Below are positions 56,661-64,000 of a stretch of 64,000 nucleotides of DNA, piece by piece. A model generated the notes under the pieces. The model was not told the origin of the DNA. It searched no databases and saw only the letters and a list, made by a program, of their open reading frames with translations. The stretch comes from Anaerolineales bacterium UBA6055 (GTDB lineage: Bacteria; Chloroflexota; Anaerolineae; Aggregatilineales; Phototrophicaceae): positions 233,700 through 297,699 of the forward strand of contig DIYL01000053.1 in assembly GCA_002428985.1 (NCBI GenBank). Reading direction: 5' to 3'. Position numbers and translations under genes: made by a program. The first letter of the stretch is position 1; each line of letters opens with the position of its first letter.

Positions 56661-57290
56661 TGACATTCTCCCAAATAATTAAGTTGCATTACACCCATAT
56701 TCATCTTCCTCTTATTATCCTCATTTGTCAATATGTCCGATATAAACTTAATACTTTTATTTAATCATCTCCTACTGACTTAAGTCTTTATGACTTACAA
56801 AAATATAATCAACTTGCACACCGCTGCGCAGACGAGTGAACAACACCAGGCGACCCACCCTATTGCATTGTGATGCGTAATTAAGCATTGTTCTCAGCCG
56901 ATACTGGACGGTTTCCAGTTGTGACGAGGAAGTTTCGTCATGTCCAAAACAACTCGCAATACAATGCGTGCTAAGATTCAAGCTGCTTACTGGTCGTATG
57001 TTCTCAACAGTTTGGGTGGGCAAGCTGACCTTAAGTCATAACAAGGTAGAACACGAATGGGAATCCTAACCAACTTTGCTTGTTGGATAACTTTTAGTCA
57101 GTGGCTTAGCCACATTAGCGATCAGGTAACCTCTTTACGACAACAACCGATACACCTGCTTTGCGACATATATCTGTTATTTGGTTTTGATACAGATCAG
57201 GAGATGGTTTCGTGATAGTCAACTGTAACCCATCTCCTGCTTTTCGAGGAGTCATTATCATCTACAGCAAAATCCTCCCATGTGAGAGGA
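56661..57290. other. upstream region of the giant gene
   Basis: This region must hold the promoter of the cargo operon. Apart from one possible 33-codon frame (56940-57041) nothing is recognised. It is bounded on the right by the stem-loop at 57269-57294. Confidence 0.4.
56940..57041 (+). CDS. possible 33-residue basic peptide
   Basis: ATG 56940 follows GAGGAAG with 7-bp spacing and opens a 33-codon frame (MSKTTRNTMRAKIQAAYWSY then VLNSLGGQADLKS) ending TAA at 57041. It is basic and helical. It points toward the transposon right end. The good ribosome site is the only support; no homolog is known to me. Confidence 0.3.
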   Translation: MSKTTRNTMRAKIQAAYWSYVLNSLGGQADLKS

Positions 57291-57294
57291 TTTT
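57269..57294. terminator. perfect 9-bp stem-loop
   Basis: AAAATCCTC (57269-57277) pairs with GAGGATTTT (57286-57294) around 8 nt. With A and T ends on both sides it could terminate transcription in either direction, and may insulate the cargo from the transposon end. Confidence 0.5.
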
Positions 57295-57361
57295 GTCAGA
57301 GACTATTTTATGAGTCGTTTTCAGTTTGTCAGACTCTTTTTATTTTGTCGGAGACTCTTTT
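57291..57361. repeat. three TTTGTC-type repeats inside the right end
   Basis: TTTGTCAGAGACTATTTTA, TTTGTCAGACTCTTTTTA and TTTGTCGGAGACTCTTTTA follow one another, each about 19 bp. They lie just inside the transposase-site array and differ from it. No matching set was seen at the left end. Confidence 0.6.
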
Positions 57362-57381
57362 ACTTGTCTACAGTCAGTAAC

Positions 57382-57482
57382 ACTAACAAACCTATTGTAG
57401 GTATTCCTTGCCTGAGTAACAAACCTATTGTACCCAGTAACAAACTTTATTGTACAGTAACAGGCACTATTGTACGCCTACA
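57382..57482. repeat. transposon right end: four transposase-binding-type repeats
   Basis: On the plus strand the copies are ACTAACAAACCTATTGTA (57382-57399), AGTAACAAACCTATTGTA (57415-57432), AGTAACAAACTTTATTGTA (57436-57454) and AGTAACAGGCACTATTGTA (57456-57474). The last three follow every 20-21 bp, nearly touching. Eight bases after the fourth copy the element ends in ACA. Tn7's right end has four packed TnsB sites. Confidence 0.85.
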
Positions 57483-57487
57483 CTTAG
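57483..57487. repeat. target-site duplication, right copy (CTTAG)
   Basis: CTTAG directly follows the right-end ACA and equals the five bases before the left end. Confidence 0.85.
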
Positions 57488-57929
57488 TTGTACGCGTTAA
57501 ATAAAAATATCCTACGAAACCCACCATTTCAGTTATAAATATCTCCCATGAGAACATAATTATTTGTTATTTAATCCTGATTGGAAAGGTCGCCAAGTTA
57601 AATAAAATTCTCCCATAAAACTGAAATTTTCTGTAACATTTAAAATAACTATCTACCAGTTCTGATTATTCATGAAACCATATCATATTATCAGGAAGTT
57701 TGTCCAATCGGATGAAAATGCTCATCTTAATATATGCTGCGATTTTTACTTTAATGCCGTTTTATCTTCATTACTCCTGATAGCATCGATTTGTGCAATA
57801 ACTACCCCTTAAATGTGCAAGATATTCGTATCATAGAACTGTATGATTGAATCATTGTCAAAATAAATAGGATGATCTCAATGAATCAAGCAATTTCCCT
57901 ATGTCTTGTTACAGATGAGGAGGTAAATC
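57488..57929. other. AT-rich intergenic region right of the transposon
   Basis: GTTAAATAAAA occurs at 57496 and again at 57597, each followed by a variant of ATATC/TTCTCCCAT. TTTCAGTT near 57527 and AACTGAAA near 57619 form an inverted pair. The rest shows no gene. The ribosome site AGGAGG of the next gene lies at its right edge. Confidence 0.4.
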
Positions 57930-59282
57930 ATGGCACTCAAGTCATATGATCGGTCACTACTTGACCCGCAACTCGCTCAAGCTGTAGCACAGATGCCGCC
58001 TCTAGATAACAGCGATGTGTTCAAAGCGCGTCAGGGTATCGACATAATGCAGCAGTATATGCCGCCTGTGGACACATCAGGAGTCACTATTACAGATCGT
58101 ACGATTCTAGCGGAGTATAGTGAAATTCCCATTCGGATTTATACACCAGAGACAGATATTCGCCCTTTACCTGCCATGCTCTTTTTCCACTGGGGTGGAT
58201 TCATGCTTGGCAATCTGGAAACAGAACATGCAAGGTGTGTGATGATCGCCCGAGATGCTGAGTGTGTCGTCATCTCTGTCGATTATCGCCTCGCGCCAGA
58301 ACACCCCTTCCCGGCTGCCTTAGAAGACGGCTACACCGCACTTCAGTGGACAATCGAACACCATGATACACTCGGTGTGGATATAGAACGCATCGCAGTT
58401 GGTGGAACAAGCGCAGGGGGTGGCTTAGCAGCTTCTATCGCACTCATGAGCAGAGATCGCAATGGTCCTAAAATCGCCTTGCAGTTTATGGGTTTTCCAG
58501 TGACTGACGATCGCATGACAACAGAATCAATTAAGGCATTTAAAGACACACCCAATTGGACACATGATGCCAACGTCAACATGTGGAATTACTATCTCGG
58601 TGAAAATCGGGATAATGTATCGCCTTATGCCGCGCCGATGCGTGCGGAAGACCTCAGCGATTTACCACCTGCATATATTTGGACAGGTGAGTTTGACCCT
58701 CTACGTGATGAGGGAATCCAGTATGCGGTGCGCTTGATGTCTGCAGGTGTACCTGTGGAATTGCACAACTTTGCTGGGACGTTCCACGGCTTTGACCAGA
58801 CACCGGATGCCGCGATTGCTAAACGGTCTCAGCGTGAACAGGTAGCAGTCGTTCGAGCAGCATTAGGCGTTTCAACAAGCACAGATGAAGCAGCGAATGT
58901 AACGCACTTCGGTCATACGATGATCCATGTAGCAGATGTGAAGGATACCGCCGAATGGTATCGCACCGTTTTTGGCTTTGCAATCACGTTCATCACCCCT
59001 GATAACAGCTATGCTGAAATGGACACAGGTTCAACCACACTTGCTTTCAGTGCCGAGCCGATGGAACGAGAGAAATACGGCGATTTTGTTCCAAACACAT
59101 CTGAGGCGTTGCCTGCTGGTTTTCATCTTGCGTTGCAAGTACCTGATTTGAACACCATCTACGAAAAAGCTCTAGCGATGGGTGCCATCAGCATTAATCC
59201 ACCACAAGCACAAACATGGGGCGCAGATGTTGCCCGTATTCGTGACTTGAATGGTGTACTGGTAGCAATTGGCGCACGTTAA
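57930..59282 (+). CDS. fusion of HSL-type esterase and glyoxalase/VOC domain
   Basis: Residues 1-315 are a hormone-sensitive-lipase-family esterase. The oxyanion motif is FHWGGF (variant of HGGG), DYRLAPEHPFPAA follows, the nucleophile is Ser161 in GGTSAGGG, the acid is Asp256 in GEFDPLRDE, and the base is His286 in TFHGF. Residues about 326-450 form a vicinal-oxygen-chelate domain (HFGHTMIHVADVKDTAEWY, GFHLALQVPDLN, RIRDLNGVLVAIG). Free-standing versions of both are common; the fusion suggests linked steps on one substrate. AGGAGGTAAATC before the ATG is ideal. Confidence 0.92.
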   Translation: MALKSYDRSLLDPQLAQAVAQMPPLDNSDVFKARQGIDIMQQYMPPVDTSGVTITDRTILAEYSEIPIRIYTPETDIRPLPAMLFFHWGGFMLGNLETEHARCVMIARDAECVVISVDYRLAPEHPFPAALEDGYTALQWTIEHHDTLGVDIERIAVGGTSAGGGLAASIALMSRDRNGPKIALQFMGFPVTDDRMTTESIKAFKDTPNWTHDANVNMWNYYLGENRDNVSPYAAPMRAEDLSDLPPAYIWTGEFDPLRDEGIQYAVRLMSAGVPVELHNFAGTFHGFDQTPDAAIAKRSQREQVAVVRAALGVSTSTDEAANVTHFGHTMIHVADVKDTAEWYRTVFGFAITFITPDNSYAEMDTGSTTLAFSAEPMEREKYGDFVPNTSEALPAGFHLALQVPDLNTIYEKALAMGAISINPPQAQTWGADVARIRDLNGVLVAIGAR

Positions 59283-59345
59283 CCTATCATTGAGGAGAAA
59301 TGTGTTTATTCCTCCCATTCATAATCTTTTTCCGGAGACGCCATT

Positions 59346-59849
59346 ATGACCGATAACAAGTCGCTCAACTTCACTTTCCAATCATTCGTTAGCCGTGATG
59401 ATGAGATTGCGGCGGGCTATATGAAGCATTACATCTCGATTCCTGACAATGTGGCAGATGAATTTCAGTTTGCAGAGATCACACATGTTGAAGGGGATAT
59501 AGAAGGCAATACCTTCAGGCGTCGTTTGCAGACTCGTTCCGATGGTTCATGGTGTTTGATGTTTGGCATGACATGGCTCAAACAGGCAGGTTTGGATGTG
59601 GGTATGGAAGTAATCGTTGAGATGGCACCAGACCCTGATCCTGATCGTGTCGATGTGCCAGACGAATTAATGGCGAAATTGGTTGAAGATCCACGTCTTT
59701 TGGAAGCATGGGAGCAACTTGCGCCCAGCAAGCGCAAAATGCTCGGATATCATATTGAACGCGCTAAGCGCTCAGACACACGTGAACGTCGTGCAGAAAG
59801 TATGGTAAATGATCTGCGAAAAGAGATGGGTATCAACAGCGAGGATTAA
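59346..59849 (+). CDS. DUF1905 / YdeI-OmpD-associated-like protein
   Basis: The 167-residue protein has a beta-barrel DUF1905-type N-terminal half (HYISIPDNVADEF, GSWCLMFGMTWLKQAGLDVGMEV) and a helical YdeI/OmdA-type C-terminal tail (LEAWEQLAPSKRKMLGYHIERAKRSDTRERR). Families of this type are linked to bacteriocin protection in some bacteria, but the biochemical role is unknown. GGAG precedes the ATG. Its stop overlaps the end of the convergent AraC gene by 4 bp. Confidence 0.85.
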   Translation: MTDNKSLNFTFQSFVSRDDEIAAGYMKHYISIPDNVADEFQFAEITHVEGDIEGNTFRRRLQTRSDGSWCLMFGMTWLKQAGLDVGMEVIVEMAPDPDPDRVDVPDELMAKLVEDPRLLEAWEQLAPSKRKMLGYHIERAKRSDTRERRAESMVNDLRKEMGINSED

Positions 59850-60685
59850 GTAGCCCGATATGTCCCCGGTGTTGTACCTACCAGTCGCTTGAAGTGACGA
59901 TGCAGGTGGCTCTGGCTAGAAAATCCCACTTCTTGTGCAATCTCAGTGACAGATAATCGTGTGGTATCTAGTAGATGTTGCGCTCGTCGCACGCGTTCTG
60001 TGAGGATGTATTGATGCGGAGACTGTCCTGTTTGCTCTTTGAATGTCTGTGAGAAATGATAAACACTCAGACCTTCAAGAGCTGCTAGATCACCTAAAGG
60101 TATATCTTCTGCGAGATGTGCTTCGATGTAATCCAGCGACTTTTGAAAGCGATGGTGTACCCGTGCACCTATCACTGGTTTTATGTCGCGCACATTGTAA
60201 CGACTTAACAAGTGCAATCCTAACGTTCGTATAAGAGCATCAGTATAGCTACGTAAGCCAATCATGGGATGTTGTAATTCATTCAGTAAAGTCAGGCTCA
60301 AATGTGCCAGTAATGGATCTGGTGTGGCGAAATCTTCTCGTAGTTGCAGGCGTGCGATATCAATCTCATTGTCATCTGCAAGTGTAGCCCACAACTGAGG
60401 TAAAATCATGACATGGAGAACTGTGCTTGGTGTCGTGATGTGAGGTGTCCATGTCGATTGTGCTTCGCGTGGAACAATGGTCACTTCCCCTGGTCGAATC
60501 ATGCCGTGTTGCCGTTTACCATCCAAGTAACGCTCCATGATATTCGCACCATTTAGCGTGATACTCAAATGGTCACCATGCATAGGTGGTAACGTGAATG
60601 TTCCACCTTGTTGATACAAATAGTGGCTGACGACAGTATTATCTGATTGATGTGTCTCTGTTGGAGAGAGCATGCTATCTTTCAT
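59846..60685 (-). CDS. AraC-family transcriptional regulator
   Basis: The 279-residue protein ends in the double HTH of the AraC family (YIEAHLAEDIPLGDLAALEGLSVYHFSQTFKEQTGQSPHQY, TRLSVTEIAQEVGFSSQSHLHRHFKRLVGTTPGTYR). The N-terminal half is a cupin-like sensor (RPGEVTIVPREAQSTW). No strong ribosome site is seen at ATG 60685; ATG 60673 is an alternative. It may regulate the convergent esterase-fusion cluster, but no direct sign is seen. Confidence 0.93.
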   Translation of the reverse strand: MKDSMLSPTETHQSDNTVVSHYLYQQGGTFTLPPMHGDHLSITLNGANIMERYLDGKRQHGMIRPGEVTIVPREAQSTWTPHITTPSTVLHVMILPQLWATLADDNEIDIARLQLREDFATPDPLLAHLSLTLLNELQHPMIGLRSYTDALIRTLGLHLLSRYNVRDIKPVIGARVHHRFQKSLDYIEAHLAEDIPLGDLAALEGLSVYHFSQTFKEQTGQSPHQYILTERVRRAQHLLDTTRLSVTEIAQEVGFSSQSHLHRHFKRLVGTTPGTYRAT

Positions 60686-61019
60686 TTCAACAAAGCTATT
60701 TTGCTTCTGACGATTTGATTACACGAATAGAATAAGGTAGCCACATGATAAATATATGAGATAGAGTTCTTGATCTAGTAACTACCTCTGATTGAGCAAA
60801 CAGGATGAAAAGCGGAATAATGGCAAAATAACTCAACTTTTGATTTTGTTTTAGCCTAGTTTATTGGAATTCTTAGCTTACAGACCCCAATACAAATCTT
60901 TGCAACAAATACAGTCCATGCAGCACATATAATCCCATTTCTACTGACTCCTATTGTCATGGTATTTCACTGTTTCATGATCTTTAAGCTCAATGTATAT
61001 TTCATAGCTTGCGATCCTT
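60686..61019. other. intergenic region without recognised features
   Basis: It is AT-rich with no usable frame. It separates the AraC gene from the IS3 relic and may contain further decayed IS sequence; none was recognised. Confidence 0.35.
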
Positions 61020-61367
61020 GCTGAACACCTGAATGGCTTTTTTTAGGATGTCACGTTCTTCTGAGCAATAGCAAGCTCTCGTTTCAGACGACGGATTTCT
61101 GCCTCCGCTTCGCATTCTTGACTGTGCTTCAACTCACCACTATTTTCTTCAATGCGATATCTCTTGCGCCATTTCGAAGGTAACCCTGATGTTATGCCTA
61201 GATCTCGTTCTAGTTGGGCATCACTTATATCGCTTCTTGATGACATTACCAGTGCATCGCGTTTGAACTCTTGTGTGTAGTGTTTGTTTTTGCGTCCCAT
61301 GATCTTCTCCTTCTTCTGATTATATTGGACATTTCTTGTGTCCGTAAAATCATGGGAAGATCAGTAT
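61020..61367 (-). mobile_element. truncated IS3-family element (one end plus orfA)
   Basis: Upstream of orfA on the minus strand is a terminal-repeat-like sequence, TGATCTTCCCATGATTTTAC followed by GGACAC, starting at 61367. OrfB and the other end are missing. Confidence 0.65.
61043..61300 (-). pseudogene. IS3-type transposase orfA, frameshifted
   Basis: The frame opens as a standard orfA (MGRKNKHYTQEFKRDALVM, SDISDAQLERDLGITSG, SKWRKRYR, a coiled region with EAEIRRLKRELAIA). Just before the end a one-base loss shifts LAIAQ into KNVTS and a stop. The original continuation EERDILKKAIQVFSKDRKL is still readable in the next frame down to about 61020. No orfB follows, so the element cannot transpose. 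Confidence 0.8.
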
Positions 61368-61392
61368 AAGGCATCCGTAGATGCCATTTTAC

Positions 61393-62064
61393 TTAAGAAG
61401 AGATTCGTAGTCCAAACAGATTGTCGAAATACATTCGAAATGGTTTCAGAGCAGCACAGGTGTCAATGACCTTTTCAATGAAGTCGTCTCCTGCAACTTC
61501 GTTATCACTGAAGGAACGGCTTGCCATCATCTCCTTAAAACGCAACAGATCAATCTCGGGATGATCCTTTGCAAAACCTCGTGGCGCAGATTTGACCTGT
61601 GTTCCGTATACCTCTCCGAAAGTAGCACGGAAAGAAGCGCTCTCGATGATCTCGCGCAACGGTGTGGCATCCTCATCAATTGCTTCCCTGAAGACTTGTA
61701 GTTGGCTGCCACTGGGGGATTTAAGACCCGTAGAAACAATGGATTCACTATTGGGTTCTATCCTAATGTAGTAGAAGCCGTATTCGCTCTTACGACCATC
61801 GGGTCCAAGTATGGCTGACATCTTTGTATTATATGGGGATTTGTCCTTTGAGAAGCGGATATCCCGATTAATCCGATGCATAACATCTTTAGGTTCGAGT
61901 GGAGGTAAGCTGTCCACAACACCAAATCCTGCAATGGCATGAACAAGAAAATCCTCGAATGCATCACGCGCCTCTTTGTATTGTTGACGGTGGTCATCAA
62001 ACCACGCTTTGTGGTTGTTGTATGATAGCTGTTGAAGAAAATCTAGTGTAATTTGTAGTGACAT
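61393..62064 (-). CDS. DUF2461 family protein
   Basis: The 223-residue protein matches the DUF2461/TIGR02453 family: LDFLQQLSYNNHKAWFDDHRQQY at the N-terminus, HRINRDIRFSKDKSPYNTKMSA in the first third, and GFYYIRIEPNSESIVSTGL. The biochemical role of the family is unknown. AGGAG precedes the ATG. It follows the Fe-S protein gene on the same strand by 50 bp and may share its transcript. Confidence 0.9.
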   Translation of the reverse strand: MSLQITLDFLQQLSYNNHKAWFDDHRQQYKEARDAFEDFLVHAIAGFGVVDSLPPLEPKDVMHRINRDIRFSKDKSPYNTKMSAILGPDGRKSEYGFYYIRIEPNSESIVSTGLKSPSGSQLQVFREAIDEDATPLREIIESASFRATFGEVYGTQVKSAPRGFAKDHPEIDLLRFKEMMASRSFSDNEVAGDDFIEKVIDTCAALKPFRMYFDNLFGLRISS

Positions 62065-62114
62065 TTTGTTGGTCTCCTATGTAAATTGATGCATCTATCT
62101 GAATGAAAAATACG

Positions 62115-63395
62115 CTATGAACTTGTGTTTGACACCTGTGTAAAAGCTTCGCGGCGTGATAACATCTTTTCCGACATCACAATACCGCGACCTGCTTCAC
62201 TCCATGGACAAACCTCAATGCAAATGCCACACCCACCGTTATCGCTGAAGTAAGGCACACATCTGTCAAAATCGACATACCAGCGCTCCTCACCACGGAC
62301 CATCTGCTTTGTATCAAAGATGGCATGTGGCGGGCAGTTTGTGACGCAGATCTGGCAGCTTGCACAGAAATCATCGACACCAATATCTGCAAACTCGTCA
62401 ATAGCAAGTGGTAGATCGGTCAGGACCGTCGCCAGACGAATGTTTGAGCCATATTCCTTATTAATCAGAGACCCATGTTTGCCAAGTTGTCCAATACCTG
62501 CATCGACTGCAATTGGAATATGCAAGACATGACCAGCATAGAGCGTAGAAGCCGAACTTGCACCCCATCCCATTGCTCGAATACGTTGAGCAATATCAAT
62601 AGCGATGTTTCCCACATCAAGATAGCCTTCCATAACGGCATTGCATGCTTCTCGTGAGGGAACAGTCAACATAGCCTCCCGATCCATCGTAGCGGCAATG
62701 CTGATAGCATACTGGTATGAGACTTCAGCTCCCTCGAAAAGATGGTGTTCTTTAACTTCGGTTATGCCAACCGCAACAGCACCCCGTTCGATTACAGCAG
62801 CTTTTACAATTTCACTCATGGTCTCAGGATCATCTATGGTTTGTTGAACCGGGTTGATAGGTCCATCGGCGTGACGGTTATCCCATTTGGACTGCTGTGA
62901 TTGGTTGAACGTTGTCAAAGTATCCATAATGTGAAAGTAAAACTCTAATCCGCCCCATGGTGCGGTGTAGTCAACCGTATGGAAGACCGTTCCAGGACGA
63001 CGAAATTCCGTTTCGTTCAGACCATTGATCAGATTGCCACTACGCGGTGGTTTACGATAAGAGAAGGGATAATTAGTACTAGGATAGCTATCCCGCTTGA
63101 TTGCACGACTAACACGCGTTGGGACATGATGGTTAGGGGTCAAATCGGCCATCTCTTCAGCCACTGGATTGTGCACTGAGGTATCCCGTTTACCGAATGT
63201 GAGATCGTCAATCCAGATGGTCTCACCTGCCTTGCGTTTCCGATTTAGCCGCCACTTTACGATCTGTCCGGGGCCTCCCACAAATGCCGTTAGAAAGCCA
63301 ATACGCAACGCATAGGTGAGACTTTTTCGCCAGATGGCAAGGCGTTCACGCCATGTGCCACGATATAATTCCTCAGGAAGGTTAGTTGGTGTCAA
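62115..63395 (-). CDS. reductive-dehalogenase-like Fe-S protein
   Basis: The 426-residue protein starts at TTG 63395 behind GGAGCTTTAAT. The core follows RdhA: DAGIGQLGKHGSLINKEYG, RLATVLTDLPL, then FCASCQICVTNCP (near 342) and a split second [4Fe-4S] set ending CGICIEVCPWS. The N-terminal ~130 residues (ETEFRRPGTVFHTVDYTAPWG) are also RdhA-like. It has no Tat signal, so it is probably cytoplasmic like the respiration-independent dehalogenases. Corrinoid use is inferred from family only. It diverges from a WYL regulator 111 bp away. The 38413-39462 protein is a shorter relative. Confidence 0.82.
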   Translation of the reverse strand: MTPTNLPEELYRGTWRERLAIWRKSLTYALRIGFLTAFVGGPGQIVKWRLNRKRKAGETIWIDDLTFGKRDTSVHNPVAEEMADLTPNHHVPTRVSRAIKRDSYPSTNYPFSYRKPPRSGNLINGLNETEFRRPGTVFHTVDYTAPWGGLEFYFHIMDTLTTFNQSQQSKWDNRHADGPINPVQQTIDDPETMSEIVKAAVIERGAVAVGITEVKEHHLFEGAEVSYQYAISIAATMDREAMLTVPSREACNAVMEGYLDVGNIAIDIAQRIRAMGWGASSASTLYAGHVLHIPIAVDAGIGQLGKHGSLINKEYGSNIRLATVLTDLPLAIDEFADIGVDDFCASCQICVTNCPPHAIFDTKQMVRGEERWYVDFDRCVPYFSDNGGCGICIEVCPWSEAGRGIVMSEKMLSRREAFTQVSNTSS

Positions 63396-63506
63396 ATTAA
63401 AGCTCCATTCACTAATAAAACATGAGTTTGTTACAGATTCACACTTTTCATGATAAGCTGTATATAGGGCAAAAAGCCGCCTAATTGAGATGAGAGATCA
63501 ATAAAT

Positions 63507-64000
63507 ATGCGTACAAACACGCTGCGTCTGTTAGCTTTGTTGGAATTATTGCAGTCCCGCTCAAAAGTAACTGGCACTGAGATTGCAGAGTATCTCGAAG
63601 TCGATAAACGTGCTGTCAGGCGCTATATTAAATCCTTGCAGGATATTGGCATTCCTATTCAAGCAGAACGAGGACGATATGGCGCATATTTGCTCGATAG
63701 AGGCTTCAAGATTCCTCCTATTATGTTCAATGAAGAGGAAATTATTGCTTTAACGCTGGGGCTAATGACCATTAGGGCTTTTCAGTTTCCCGTTAGCACG
63801 GTTGGGATAACAGGCGCACTTGCTAAGATTGAGAGAGTAATGCCAGTGTCTTTATTAGAACAGGCACTGGCTATTCAAAAGAGTATTCAGTTTCACTACA
63901 CCTATGCAATGACAGAGGTAAAGCCTGAAATTGTTATTTCACTGACTGATGCGATACAAAATCAAAATCGAATACAGATGAGCTATCGCTCATGGCAAGA
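63507..64000 (+). CDS. HTH-WYL transcriptional regulator (3' truncated by window edge)
   Basis: The visible 164 codons start at ATG 63507 (GAGAGATC upstream). An HTH_11-type domain is present (LALLELLQSRSKVTGTEIA, EVDKRAVRRYIKSLQDIGI), then GRYGAYLLDRGF and FNEEEIIALTLGL, the linker region of YafY-type regulators. The WYL domain begins at IQNQNRIQMSYRSW and runs off the window. Such regulators often control the divergent gene, here the Fe-S protein. Confidence 0.88.
   Translation, partial: MRTNTLRLLALLELLQSRSKVTGTEIAEYLEVDKRAVRRYIKSLQDIGIPIQAERGRYGAYLLDRGFKIPPIMFNEEEIIALTLGLMTIRAFQFPVSTVGITGALAKIERVMPVSLLEQALAIQKSIQFHYTYAMTEVKPEIVISLTDAIQNQNRIQMSYRSWQ

Larger units (their letters stand above)
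39528..57482. mobile_element. Tn7/Tn5053-type transposon without recognised transposition genes (17,955 bp)
   Basis: The left end starts TGTCGGTATACAAT and the right end, read on the minus strand from 57482, starts TGTAGGCGTACAAT; 11 of these 14 bases agree. Identical 5-bp direct repeats CTTAG flank it (39523-39527 and 57483-57487). Each end carries several copies of an ~18-19-bp motif in inward orientation. TGT...ACA ends, 5-bp duplications and multiple transposase sites define the TnsB/TniA group. No tnsA/B/C, tniB or tniQ gene is recognised inside, so it probably moved using proteins supplied elsewhere, or lost its own. Cargo is a secretion operon plus decayed insertion sequences. Confidence 0.85.

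Noticed and set aside
56772..57023. 83-codon minus-strand frame upstream of the giant gene
   Set aside because: No ribosome site was identified, the text is not protein-like, and it overlaps the better-supported small plus-strand frame.
39528..57482. CRISPR-associated (CAST) transposon
   Set aside because: The ends fit the Tn7 group, but no Cas gene, repeat-spacer array or tniQ was seen inside, so a guided system cannot be claimed.
63413..63440. GAGTTTGTTAC near the right edge, similar to the transposase-site motif
   Set aside because: It is a single partial copy without neighbours or paired end; chance is the simpler explanation.

Overview
The window looks like a chromosomal segment of an uncultured or little-studied Chloroflexota (Anaerolineae-like) bacterium. 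This is an inference from the mix of genes: very large secreted beta-propeller and repeat proteins, a bacterial alpha-2-macroglobulin, zinc-ribbon/TPR-like membrane proteins, an LLM oxidoreductase, a PadR-ABC cassette and DUF2461. No marker gene fixes the taxon. No rRNA, tRNA or CRISPR array was seen. Both ends cut through genes: an alpha/beta hydrolase on the left and a WYL-type regulator on the right.

Region 1 (1-13.3 kb): a hydrolase fragment; a minus-strand set of zinc-ribbon and tandem-duplicated TPR-like/PPC-like membrane proteins; a 2083-aa alpha-2-macroglobulin whose thioester motif has decayed to CTAT; a membrane-anchored propeller; and a dehydratase divergent from a MerR regulator with a perfect palindrome between them. 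Region 2 (13.3-22 kb): mostly small metabolic genes. They include an EamA transporter, a crotonase with both catalytic glutamates changed to glutamine, a methyltransferase, an acylphosphatase, two lipoproteins, an M20 peptidase and an Lrp-LysE pair. Region 3 (22-30 kb): a minus-strand PadR - ABC ATPase - two ABC-2 permeases run, followed by an HExxH membrane protein and a cytosine-deaminase-like amidohydrolase, then an HNH nuclease. Region 4 (30-39.5 kb): a multi-TM protein, small HTH and helical proteins, a phosphotransferase, an LLM oxidoreductase-SDR pair, a LysR regulator and a reductive-dehalogenase/QueG-like Fe-S protein.

Region 5 (39,528-57,482) is the main discovery. It is bounded by TGT...ACA ends, an identical 5-bp direct repeat CTTAG on both sides, and arrays of an ~18-19-bp motif (TACAATAGGTTTGTTACT and variants) reading inward from each end. 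There are three spaced copies on the left and four on the right, three of these at 20-21-bp spacing. This is the end architecture of Tn7/Tn5053-type (TnsB/TniA) transposons. No transposition genes were recognised inside, so the ~17.96-kb unit looks like a cargo-only element. Its main cargo is a three-gene secretion operon: a ~3522-aa surface protein with about 26 calcium-binding-type repeats, an 884-aa propeller/PKD protein and a DsbA-like protein. A decayed integrase-core transposase and an IS427-type element lie at its left end. It sits just behind the terminator of the Fe-S protein gene.

Region 6 (57.5-64 kb): a hydrolase-glyoxalase fusion, a YdeI/OmpD-associated-like protein, an AraC regulator, an IS3 orfA relic, DUF2461, and a second reductive-dehalogenase-like Fe-S protein divergent from a WYL regulator.
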